64,000 nt of DNA from Actinomycetota bacterium. GTDB lineage: Bacteria; Actinomycetota; Geothermincolia; Geothermincolales; RBG-13-55-18. The DNA lies in NCBI GenBank assembly GCA_013178005.1, contig JABLXL010000001.1, forward strand, positions 1 to 64,000, written 5' to 3'. Positions 17,327 through 25,522 of this stretch are shown here, one piece after another. The translations under genes and the position numbers were made by a program. Every line of letters starts with the position of its first letter. The stretch's first letter is position 1. A model generated the notes under the pieces. The model saw nothing but the letters and a program-made list of their open reading frames with translations. It was not told the DNA's origin and did no database searches.

Positions 17327-18196
17327 TCACGGGGGGCACGAGGGCGGCATGCAGCGCTTGAAGGCGGAGGCATCCACCATGCGACGTACGCGCTCGACCA
17401 GAGAGAGATCGAAGCCCTCCGCCGCTAGGGCTCCGTCATCCTTGCCCAAATCGAAAATGGCGTGGAGGATACGGTCCGCATCCTCGTAGGCGATCCCCAT
17501 CTCCCCCTCGTCAGTCTGTCCCCGCCATAGGTCCGCCGAGGGCGGCTTCTCGATAACACGCGGCGGTATGCCCAGATGCGCGGCGAGTTGCCTTACCTGG
17601 GTCTTGTACAGGCCTCCAATGGGGGTGAAGGCGCAGGCCATATCGCCCCACAGCGTGGTGTACCCCAACAGGGCCTCAGTGCGGTTGCCGGTGCCCAGAA
17701 CCAGGGCGTCGCGCGCGGCGGACTGGTCGTAGAGCACGGCCATGCGCGTGCGCGCCATGAAGTTCCCGCGGCGCTTCCTGTCTGCGTCCGGGAAGCGCTC
17801 GAAGTAGGCATCGACCATGGGCGTGATGTCGATGGTCTCATGCTCTATATCCAACTCGCCGGCGGCGAGCAGCGCGTCTTCGATGCTTGTTGGATTGGTT
17901 GTCTTATAGGGCAGGAGGAAGGCGGTGAGGGCTTCCTTTCCCAAAGCACGCACGGCGAGATAAGCGGAGGTAGCGGAATCGAGCCCTCCCGAGAGGCCGA
18001 CCACAAGGCGCGACTTACCTGCTGCCTGCATCCTCTCCCTGATGAAGGCGACGATCTTCTCGAGCGTTTTCTCGGGCTCTATGGCGAGTCCGCCCACCGT
18101 TTCAACACCTCCCGCTTCCCATGCCGATCCCGGGCACATCGTCCGCCGGCTAAGCCGTCCGTATGGTTTTCCGTCCCCGGCCGTTACCAGGGCCAT
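17327..18196 (-). CDS. nadE: NH3-dependent NAD+ synthetase
   Basis: Up to 289 residues. The ATP pyrophosphatase P-loop SGGLDSATS (about 70-78), GTGNRTEALLGY, and the KPPSADLWRGQTDE block are diagnostic of NadE. There is no N-terminal glutaminase domain, so ammonia is the amide donor for converting deamido-NAD to NAD+. The first 30 or so residues are poorly conserved; the start could instead be the ATG at about 18139 or GTG 18108. It is transcribed on its own between the glycosyltransferase and the broken lipoprotein gene. Confidence 0.93.
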   Translation of the reverse strand: MALVTAGDGKPYGRLSRRTMCPGSAWEAGGVETVGGLAIEPEKTLEKIVAFIRERMQAAGKSRLVVGLSGGLDSATSAYLAVRALGKEALTAFLLPYKTTNPTSIEDALLAAGELDIEHETIDITPMVDAYFERFPDADRKRRGNFMARTRMAVLYDQSAARDALVLGTGNRTEALLGYTTLWGDMACAFTPIGGLYKTQVRQLAAHLGIPPRVIEKPPSADLWRGQTDEGEMGIAYEDADRILHAIFDLGKDDGALAAEGFDLSLVERVRRMVDASAFKRCMPPSCPP

Positions 18197-18683
18197 TTGA
18201 CACCTGCATTATATACGAGGAGGGAGCCATCGGAATTATCGGGAAAGCGATCCATGCATGATGCGCTGGGCAAATCGGAACTGTCCAATTGGCACGAGGT
18301 TCAGGGGCATTCACGCCCTCGGCGCGGCCTTCAAGATGGCCGAGGTGGAATTCCCGGGGAGCTTTGTGCCGGAGTCCTTGCCCGCACCCGGTCCCTGGCC
18401 GCAACCCCCACACGCAGCGCGGATAATGCAAAGAGCGCATGCGGAACGCACCGCAACCGCTCAAGCTTCCCCGCGCATCGCCTGGGCTGCAATTCCCGGC
18501 GCGGAAACGGGAAAGAGCATCACGGGTAAGCGGGATACCGGGCCATTGGGCGTTTTATCCCCCTCGATCCGGGTGGTAACATGCTATCGGGAGGTGCATA
18601 TGGGGAATACCCTTGCAGTTCTTTATCAATATAGAAGCGTTCGCCAAGTCCTGTACTGTGATTTTCTGAAAGGAGAAAACGCT
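18197..18683. other. Intergenic stretch upstream of the lipoprotein pseudogene
   Basis: I see no convincing gene. The last 80 bases are AT-richer (TTGCAG near 18615 and CAATATAGAA near 18629) and probably hold the promoter of the downstream gene, but the match to a consensus is weak. CTGAAAGGAGAAAA at 18666-18680 is a strong ribosome binding site for ATG 18684. Confidence 0.4.
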
Positions 18684-19274
18684 ATGAAGGGAAGGGTGTT
18701 GTTCGTCGTCCTGCTCGTGTCGCTGGCCATGGCCCTCTTCTTGATCGCAGGCTGCGGAAAGGAAAGCGGCACCACCACGCAAGAACAGAAGCAGGAGGAG
18801 ACCACGCAGAAAAAGAGCGAGGAAACGGAGGAAGGGAAGGTTTTGAGCGTCGGGGATACCGCGACCGTGGAGGGCGCCCAGGTTTCCGTCTCCAAGATCA
18901 CGACCACCGACGACCTGGCTTCCCCCGAGGCAAACGCCCTTCTCCTCACCGGCGAAGAGGGCGAGGGCGCCAATAGATCGTAAAAACCCGCCGCCGGAAA
19001 CGAGTTCCTCATGATCACCTTCAAATACAAGAACACGGGCTCCAGCGCCGCAGCCGGCGTCAGGCCCGTTGACATCAAGTTAAGCGATGCGTCAGGGAAG
19101 CAGTAGCAGCTTGTAACAACCAGCGGGTACGGGGGGATATTCAACGCCAAGCCCATCGAGCCAGGGAAGGAGGGCACCGTCACGGCCGTTTACGAGGTAC
19201 CCGCGGGAGAGACGGGCCTTGTCTTGACCTACCAGCCCTTCGGCGGGGATGCGGTGAAGTTCAAGATCCGCTGA
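18684..19274 (+). pseudogene. DUF4352-type lipoprotein gene broken by two in-frame stop codons
   Basis: One frame of 197 codons runs from ATG 18684 to TGA 19272-19274. Its start is a lipoprotein signal (hydrophobic run then LIAGCGKES, lipobox Cys at about residue 24). A Lys/Glu/Thr-rich linker follows, then a beta-sandwich domain with FLMITFKYKNTGS, typical of DUF4352 (telokin-like) secreted domains. TAA at 18981-18983 and TAG at about 19104-19106 interrupt the frame without any shift; the TAG sits where Tyr or another residue is expected (ASGKQ then QLVTT). Codon composition stays coding-like throughout, so decay is recent. Sequencing error is unlikely to give two independent stops. The N-terminal 99 residues may still be made. 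Confidence 0.8.
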
Positions 19275-19296
19275 AAGCGCAAGCGATTTACGGCTG

Positions 19297-19320
19297 AAGG
19301 CCCCGAAAGGGGCCTTTAGT
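19297..19320 (+). terminator. Rho-independent-like hairpin after the lipoprotein pseudogene
   Basis: Stem AAGGCCCC/GGGGCCTT around loop GAAA at 19297-19316, followed only by TAGT, so the U-tract is poor. It lies 23 bp after the ancestral stop codon. Confidence 0.65.
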
Positions 19321-19736
19321 CTGGCGGCGAATGCTAGATTCGAGCCTGTGCTCTCGGCAACGACCGCATAATCCCTGGCCGGCGGAAAGGGAAGCGGCCT
19401 GAAATGATCATCGTACTCCCTTTGTTCTGACGTGCCGTGAGGTTGCCATGCGTTAAAAGACCAGCGTATCTTGAAGTCTCAGATCTCCATGGCAAGCAAG
19501 TTCCGAAAGCCTGTTTGATGCTGTAGATATCGGTTCATTTTCCATACGGGCGCCCATGTTACCGCTAATGCTGTCATGGCAGTTTATTGAGCAATGCTGG
19601 TGAGCGGCACGCGGCACCTCATGATTTAAGAAGCAAAGCCGGACGATCACCCTGAGCGTGGTGCGCCGCCCGGTCGCGTTGCGGCGCGGGGCATGGTAAA
19701 TTCTTGGTCGGGTGGTTTAATCCGATCGGGATGCTT
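19321..19736. other. Intergenic stretch without a recognisable gene
   Basis: It is AT-richer than its surroundings. A 65-codon open frame on the minus strand (19453-19650) has no recognisable product or ribosome binding site. A promoter for the sugar dehydrogenase gene is probably here or in the repeat that follows. Confidence 0.4.
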
Positions 19737-19903
19737 TGATCCGAGTGGACGTGAAAGAGGTGCTTGCACGAGTTAACCTGGAGTTCGGGCTGCTGTTGTC
19801 CGAATGGACGTGAAAGAGGTGCTTGCACGAGTTACTCGGAGTATGAGTTGTTTTATCCGAACATGGCATGAAAGAGGTGCTTGCATGAGTCTCCTGGAGT
19901 CCA
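19737..19903 (+). repeat. Three tandem copies of the leader of the nucleotide-sugar dehydrogenase gene
   Basis: The unit ATCCGA..TGGACGTGAAAGAGGTGCTTGCACGAGT recurs from about 19740, 19799 and 19856 with a period near 59-60. Each copy contains GAAAGAGGTGCTTGCA, the ribosome binding site region. In copies one and two the base change ACG replaces the ATG of the true start, so only the third yields GCATGAGTCTC, the actual initiation site at 19885. The pattern mirrors the 117-bp leader triplication at 917-1267. Confidence 0.85.
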
Positions 19904-21174
19904 TCGAAAAGCGCGATATCCTGGTGGGGATCATAGGGTTAGGGTACGTGGGACTACCCCTCGCGGTGGAGGCGGCGGACGCCGGGTTTCACGTGGTCGG
20001 GCTGGAAAAAGATGCTACAAAGAGAAAGCATATAGCTGCCGGCGAGGCCTTGTACGAGGGGATGGACGGAGAGCGAATAGCCCGTCTCGTGGCGGAGGGG
20101 AGGCTGCGCGCGAGCGGTGACAGCGGCGATCTCCTCGACTGCGATGTCCTTTGCGTCTGCGTCCCCACGCCGCTCTCGCCCACCCGGGATCCCGATCTCG
20201 CTTACGTGAGGGAGGCGGCAAGGCAGTGCGAGGGGCTGATACGCGAGGGAAAACGCCCCAAGTTGGTGGTGGTGGAGTCCACATCCTATCCTGGAACCAC
20301 GCGCGAAGTGGTGAAACCTCTCCTGGAGCGGAACGGCATGGTGTTATGCGAGGATTTCCACCTCGCTTACTCGCCGGAACGCGTGGACCCCGGCAACCGT
20401 AAATGGAACATCTCCAACACGCCCAAACTGTTGGGAGGCGCGGGCGAGTGTTGCGCGGAGCTGGCGGAGTCCTTCTATGGTGCTTTCGTGAGCGAGACGG
20501 TGCGCGTGAGCTCCCCGGAGGTGGCGGAGATGGCCAAACTCCTCGAGAACATCTTCCGCGGAGTGAATATCGCCCTGGTTAACGAGCTATGGATGCTCTG
20601 CGACCGCATGGGCATCGACGTCTGGGAGGTCATCGGGGCCGCTGCCACCAAGCCCTTCGGGTTCATGCCCTTCTGGCCGGGACCGGGGCTTGGAGGGCAC
20701 TGCATCCCCGTGGACCCCTTTTACCTGGCCTGGAAGGCGAGGGAGTATGACTTCCAGACGGAGTTCATCGAGCTCGCGGGGAAGGTTAACGTAAACATGC
20801 CCTATTTCGTAACGGGCCTGGTGGTGCGGGAGCTGAACCGCGTGGGGAAGAGCCTGGGGGGGTCCCGGGTGCTGATCCTTGGAGTTGCCTACAAGCCCGG
20901 GGTGGGCGATACGCGAGAGACGCCCGCGGCGAAGCTCGTGGAGCTTCTGTCCCGAGAGGGGGCGGAGGTCTCCTACCATGACCCCTTCGTGCCGGAGTTC
21001 CAGGCGGGGGGAACGACCCTACGGAGCGTGGCCTTGGACGAAGAGACCCTGAGGGCATGCGACTGCGCGGTGGTGGTGACCGCCCACGACGAGGTGGACT
21101 ACGGCCTTCTGGCGCGCTCCGGGATCCCGGTGGTGGATACCAGGAACGCGCTCCGGGGCGTAAGAGGGACTTAG
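19885..21174 (+). CDS. UDP-glucose/GDP-mannose dehydrogenase family (UDP-N-acetylhexosamine 6-dehydrogenase-like)
   Basis: 429 residues. NAD-binding GLGYVGLPLAVE is near the N-terminus. VVESTSYPGTTREV and AYSPERVDPGN form the central region, EMAKLLENIFRGVNIA the long helix, and PGPGLGGHCIPVDPFYL carries the catalytic Cys. GVAYKPGVGDTRETPA is the C-terminal UDP-binding domain. The SPERVDPGN and LGGHCIPVDP versions are typical of the WbpA/WecC/TviB branch acting on UDP-N-acetyl sugars, with NAD-linked four-electron oxidation to the uronate. ATG 19885 was chosen because it sits after the third AGAGGTG leader copy; the 27 codons upstream come from the repeat. It fits the envelope polysaccharide genes nearby. 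Confidence 0.92.
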   Translation: MSLLESIEKRDILVGIIGLGYVGLPLAVEAADAGFHVVGLEKDATKRKHIAAGEALYEGMDGERIARLVAEGRLRASGDSGDLLDCDVLCVCVPTPLSPTRDPDLAYVREAARQCEGLIREGKRPKLVVVESTSYPGTTREVVKPLLERNGMVLCEDFHLAYSPERVDPGNRKWNISNTPKLLGGAGECCAELAESFYGAFVSETVRVSSPEVAEMAKLLENIFRGVNIALVNELWMLCDRMGIDVWEVIGAAATKPFGFMPFWPGPGLGGHCIPVDPFYLAWKAREYDFQTEFIELAGKVNVNMPYFVTGLVVRELNRVGKSLGGSRVLILGVAYKPGVGDTRETPAAKLVELLSREGAEVSYHDPFVPEFQAGGTTLRSVALDEETLRACDCAVVVTAHDEVDYGLLARSGIPVVDTRNALRGVRGT

Positions 21175-21300
21175 GGAGAAAGTGAAAGGTTTAAGGCATT
21201 ACGCCCGGCGCTCCGCCAACTGCTCCTCAAGCACCTTAACCGACCCGGGGAACGGGTGGAAGACTTAAGGCGTGACTTCCAGTGGCCTCAGCCCTACGAG

Positions 21301-21655
21301 GAACGGTGGATAAGCGGCGGAATCCTGGAAAAGTTACGGTCTTAGGGGTTGAGAAGAGGTATTGGAGAGAGGAAAGTCCTTCCAGGGGCGGATTTTGGGC
21401 TCAGTTCTTACCTTGGGGGATGAAAGCGTCACGTGCCCGGGCCTGGCTCCATCCAACACTTTCTTGAACTGCGAAGAACAGTGGGTAAGCGGCGGAATCC
21501 TGGAAAAGGTACGGGCTTGCGGGGAGGAGAAGCGGCGGGGTGGAGGAGTGGGAATGACGAGGGAAAACATATCAAGAAGCGCATTTAAGCTCAGCCATTA
21601 CCTGGAGGGATTAAAACGTCTCGTGTCAGGGCCTGGCCCCATCCGACGCATTCAT
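21301..21655. repeat. Diverged direct repeat of about 175 bp between two genes
   Basis: GAAC.GTGG.TAAGCGGCGGAATCCTGGAAAAG starts at 21301 and again at 21476. Each copy later has CTCAG..TTACCTGG...GAT.AAA and ends in GGGCCTGGC.CCATCC (about 21438 and 21629). The second copy runs to the 3' end of the following minus-strand gene. The copies differ at many positions, so the duplication is old. No coding potential was recognised. Confidence 0.75.
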
Positions 21656-22723
21656 TCAAGAGAGGGCGAGGCGCAGGGTGTTGCGGTCAACCTCGTATTC
21701 GATCGACCCTTCGCGGCCCAGGTGGTGTTCCCAGAAAGCGAGGAGGCGCCCCGCCACGACCGGGGCGAGGAAGGCGTTCATAACCGTGATCTCACAGGAT
21801 CCGTTTCGTTCGCGCAGGCGCTCCAGCAGGCCTAGTCCCCTGAGGGCCAGGTATTCCCGCAGCCTGGCCTCAGCCCACGGAGAAGATGGAAGGCCCATCC
21901 GGGCGAGCCTCTCGGCCAGTTTGCGACGCTCGAACGAGATGAGCAGGTCGTCGACGTATCCGTCCAGCTCGCGCCCGAGCTCCCTGAGGATGGAATTGAG
22001 CCCGTGCACGCCCATGAAGATCATTCTGGCGCCGTCGGAACGGTCGGTTATCAGCCCTCTCTCCAGGTCAAAGGATAGTATCGCCCCCACCCCGCTCGGG
22101 GCTCCGCATTTCCTGCACCGCGCCATCGGCGTGTCCCCGTCCGCGCGAGCTGGGGACAGGTTCTCTGCGAATAGGCGATGGTATGCTTCTTCGTCGGGTG
22201 CTTCCTCCAAGGCCTGCTTGAAGGAGACCACGTAGGAGCCGTTCTCCTTGAGGATCTCGTAGGTTATACGGCATCCGTCCGCTATCTGGAGGATGCCGGA
22301 TATTATGGCCAGGCAGTTGGGGAGATCGAAGGGATCCTTGATGGTGACTGTAGCTCCGTCCCCTCTCCGGCGTTCTATTATCTCCACGTCCGCGACACCT
22401 ATCGCTTTTCCGAAGCCCACGAGCAGATTCTCAGTGAAGGAGTGTACGGGCGCGCTGAAGAGCACCTTGCCGACGAGGGGATGGGTCTCGTACAGCACCC
22501 CGAGCACCTTGACCGCGGCGTGGGTGCCCGCGTGATATACGATGCGCTGAAGGGGGACCCCCAGTTTCGTCTCGATTTCCTCCACCAGTATGGTGGGATA
22601 CGCGGCCTCGTAGACACACAGGCTCGCCGAACCGCTGGTGACGTCCACGATACAGCCGTCACGCCACCTCTGAGTCAGGCTGAGCACGCGGGGAAGGCCG
22701 CATTCCCTGCAGGCGCCCAACAT
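21656..22723 (-). CDS. Protein of unknown function with two CxxC-headed repeats (V4R-like)
   Basis: 355 residues built from two similar halves. Residues 1-180 begin CRECGLPRVLSL; residues about 200-355 begin CRKCGAPSGVGAILSF. Each half has a CxxC pair, a beta-rich start (GCIVDVTSG, GLITDRSDG) and helices. The YHAG...AVKVLGVL segment recalls V4R-type small-molecule binding domains, but I cannot confirm this. No signal peptide or membrane segment is seen. The second ATG (22723) was chosen because AGGAGG lies six bases upstream; the ATG at 22729 directly touches that site. It could be a metal- or ligand-binding sensor. It is not part of an obvious operon. Confidence 0.65.
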   Translation of the reverse strand: MLGACRECGLPRVLSLTQRWRDGCIVDVTSGSASLCVYEAAYPTILVEEIETKLGVPLQRIVYHAGTHAAVKVLGVLYETHPLVGKVLFSAPVHSFTENLLVGFGKAIGVADVEIIERRRGDGATVTIKDPFDLPNCLAIISGILQIADGCRITYEILKENGSYVVSFKQALEEAPDEEAYHRLFAENLSPARADGDTPMARCRKCGAPSGVGAILSFDLERGLITDRSDGARMIFMGVHGLNSILRELGRELDGYVDDLLISFERRKLAERLARMGLPSSPWAEARLREYLALRGLGLLERLRERNGSCEITVMNAFLAPVVAGRLLAFWEHHLGREGSIEYEVDRNTLRLALS

Positions 22724-23086
22724 AGTCATCCTCCTGGTCCCATTCTTGAAGCCGATCGCCGTGCAATATATCGGTTAAAGGGTTACCCGCCATTAGCTAT
22801 CCCTGTTCAGAAACGACGCTTGAAGGGGTGCGGCCCGAAGGGCATGGAGGAGAGGACGCGCTCACTCAAAGCGCTCATAGCGGGGAGGGAGCCGTTATAC
22901 ATGACCGGCAAGGCAAGCAGCGTAAAGGCATGCGTCCGTGGAGTACGGGTCATCTCGCCGTAACCTCCACTACCATTAAGGCAAGCACGGGGGAGTCCAG
23001 ATACCGCAGCCTATCTAAGCGGGGACTGCAGAGGGTAGAGAGCTTCAACGAGGTAAAAGTACCAGTACTCGCGCAACCTCTATGGC
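22724..23086. other. Intergenic stretch with a degraded copy of the downstream gene end
   Basis: TCACTCAAAGCGCTCATAGC at about 22861 resembles TCAATCGAAGCGCTCGTAGC at 23089, which is the 3' end of the trehalose-phosphate synthase gene. This suggests an old duplication of that end. Nothing else is recognised. Confidence 0.45.
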
Positions 23087-24679
23087 TCAATCGAAGCGCT
23101 CGTAGCGGGGGAGCTCAACCTGGGGCCCTGGGGAAGTCCCTACGGCAGCGCGCAGGCGTTCGACCTTACGGAGCGCGCGCATCTGCTGCAGGAACCACAG
23201 GAACGAGGTGTTCTTCTTCACGACCTCCCGCGCCAACCTGGCCATAGCCTTACGCTTCCGCTCGCCCATTTCCAGCGCTTTCCATATGCAATGCGCGGTC
23301 TCCGACACGTCCAGGGGATTCAGGGGTATCACCGCGCCGCGGAGCTCGTGGTAGGCGCCGGCGCCCACCGAGAGCAGGATGACCCCGTCGCGCCGGTTGA
23401 GCACCGCACCCTCCTTGCAGACCAGGTTCATGCCGTCGATCACCGGGTTCACCAGCAGTACTTCGAATTCCATGAGGGCGGCCACGGAGCGGGGATAGTT
23501 GTCCTCGATGCTCAGGACGACGGGGTCCCACTCCAGGGTGGAGAACTCGCGGTTTATCGTATCCGCGGTCTCCTCGATCTCTCTTCGCAGGTCGCGGTAT
23601 TCTCGCAAGTCCTCCCTTGACGGATAGAGGACGTTGACGAAAACCACTCTTTCCCGCCACTCCGGGTGACAAGCGAGGAAGCGCTCATAGGCCTGCAATC
23701 CCCGCAGGATGTTCTTGGATGGCTCGATGCGGTCCACACGTACCATCAATTTTCGATCACCGGCGAGTAAGCGCAGCATCTCCCGGTAAGCGGCCACGTC
23801 ACTCCTGGAAGCTGTTTTCTCGAGCGCCTCGTGGTCGATGGAGATGGGGTAATGGCGCACGAAGGTTTCTCTTTGTCCGAAGCGTATGATACGCCGCTTG
23901 CTGTCCACGGTTGCCCGCACCGCCTCGCCCTCCCGGCAGCACTGGAGGAAGTTATTGACGTAATGGTGGGTATGGAAACCGAGAACGTCGGTGGCGAGCA
24001 TGCCCTGCAGCAGTTCGCGCCGCATACTCAAGGGGAGCAGGCGAAAGTAATCCGGCTGCACCCAGGGGCTGTGGGTGAAATGATGTATGAGGACGTCAGG
24101 TTCCCTGCGGCGGATATAGTGGGCGCAGAGGTAGAGGTGGTAGTCCTGCAGGAAGACCAGGGCTTTCTTGTCGGTACTGCGTATCTCTTTGATTATCTCT
24201 TCGGCGAAGAGGCGGTTGACCTTACGGTAGCCACCGCTCCAGGCATGGTGGACCGTATCGTCGATGACGGGACGTCGAACCACGTCGAAAAGGTAATGTT
24301 GCAGAGGCCAGAGCAGGGAGTTGCTGATGACGTTGTAGTACTGGTGGTAATCGTTTTTTTCGGGGACGATGAACCTGACCCAGTACTGCGGTCTGTCCGG
24401 AGGCATGGCCATTCGGCCCCCCGTGGCCTCGCGCGTCATGATGGCGTCCTCGCGGGTTCGAGCGGTGGAGATCCACACCGCGTCAGTGGCAGTCAATGCC
24501 GTGGACATTGCCGTGACCACCCCTCCTGCGCCTCGGAAGGCCTTGATGCCTCCGCCCGCGTCGCGGCGGAACTCCACCGGGCCGCGGTTGGAGGCGACGA
24601 TCACGTACTTGTCCTTGAGGTATTCGCGCACCTGTCGGGGAGTTATTGTCTCCAGATCCAGTTCGTCGAAATCCTCCAT
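23087..24679 (-). CDS. otsA: Trehalose-6-phosphate synthase, GT20 family
   Basis: 530 residues; usual OtsA is about 470-500. Motifs: IVASNRGPVEF and GAGGVVTAM near the N-terminus (UDP-glucose loop), YHLYLCAHYIRRR (His of the donor site), LGFHTHHYVNNFLQC, VRVDRIEPSKNI and FEVLLVNPVIDGMNLVCKE. It transfers glucose from an NDP-glucose to glucose-6-phosphate. The matching phosphatase OtsB is at 32906-33673 on the same strand and an alternative trehalose synthase TreT at 28781-30028. A related GT20 activity (glucosylglycerol-phosphate synthesis) is possible but less likely with OtsB nearby. Confidence 0.92.
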   Translation of the reverse strand: MEDFDELDLETITPRQVREYLKDKYVIVASNRGPVEFRRDAGGGIKAFRGAGGVVTAMSTALTATDAVWISTARTREDAIMTREATGGRMAMPPDRPQYWVRFIVPEKNDYHQYYNVISNSLLWPLQHYLFDVVRRPVIDDTVHHAWSGGYRKVNRLFAEEIIKEIRSTDKKALVFLQDYHLYLCAHYIRRREPDVLIHHFTHSPWVQPDYFRLLPLSMRRELLQGMLATDVLGFHTHHYVNNFLQCCREGEAVRATVDSKRRIIRFGQRETFVRHYPISIDHEALEKTASRSDVAAYREMLRLLAGDRKLMVRVDRIEPSKNILRGLQAYERFLACHPEWRERVVFVNVLYPSREDLREYRDLRREIEETADTINREFSTLEWDPVVLSIEDNYPRSVAALMEFEVLLVNPVIDGMNLVCKEGAVLNRRDGVILLSVGAGAYHELRGAVIPLNPLDVSETAHCIWKALEMGERKRKAMARLAREVVKKNTSFLWFLQQMRALRKVERLRAAVGTSPGPQVELPRYERFD

Positions 24680-24977
24680 GTCGCGCCTGCCCTCGATGTC
24701 TTGCCTGCCCTAGTGATTTATTGCAAGTACCATCACCTGGTCTAACTTTTCTTCTTATTGCCACTCGATATCTTGCCTGTCCCAGTGATCTATTGCGAAT
24801 CTAAGACTAATCGAGCCCTAAGACTAAGTGATTCTTCCCCAAGTCTAAATGATTCTCTTGGTTCTCCGGGTAAATTCTCCGGGTGCTTCGGGAAACCATC
24901 TTTCCTCGATCGCGGGCCGGATTCCAGCTGCCATTACCTTGAGCCGCCTACAGTAGTTTAAGTAATAGTATAGCATA

Positions 24978-25522
24978 GGGTCGTATTTTCACTTTTTCCT
25001 CGCTTTACTTTTAGCCAGTTTTGCCATCCCCCCATGGCACTAAAAGTACAGCCCCGGCCCAATACCAGAATTTAGACTCTCATACTTTGATGTTGGCGAT
25101 CGGCAAAGGCTCTATCCAGCCTAGTGCTCGAACACTCTTATAACATAGGGTCGCATCTTCACTTTTTCCTCGCTTTGCTTTTAGCCAGCGTATTGCCACC
25201 CTTCCGTAGCACTAAAGGCACGGCCCTGGCCCAATACCTGAATTAAAACCCGCACGCTTTGAGGTTGGGAGTCGACAAAGGCTCTACCCGGCCTAGGGCC
25301 CGAACGCTCTTGCCGCAAAGCTTGTGCCGATTTCAAGGCTCGACCTCTCGGCCTCAGGCCTATGGCCAGCCCTGACCCCTCCGCCTGCTCACGTCTTGAG
25401 GTTGGGGGTCAACAAGGGCTCTACCCAGCCCAAAGCCCAAATGCTTTAGCCGCTATGCCTGTTGCCGATTTCAAGCCTTGACCCCTCGGCCTCAGGCCGA
25501 TGGCCAGCCCTGACCCCTCGGC
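24978..25522. repeat. Dispersed repeat element, complex copy D
   Basis: Cores GGGTCGTATTTTCACTTTTTCC (24978) and GGGTCGCATCTTCACTTTTTCC (25148) start two units. After the second core there are two internal units of about 130 bp built on TTGAGGTTGGG.GTC.ACAA.GGCTCTACCC and ending GGCCAGCCCTGACCCCT. The segment 25148-25522 is almost base-for-base the same as 27658-28034. It ends flush with the TAG stop of the GAF kinase gene (25523-25525). Confidence 0.92.

Noticed and set aside
18684-19274. Stop-codon recoding (pyrrolysine or selenocysteine) in the broken lipoprotein
   Set aside because: Two different stops (TAA and TAG) interrupt the frame and no recoding structure is evident; many genes in the window end normally with TAG and TAA.
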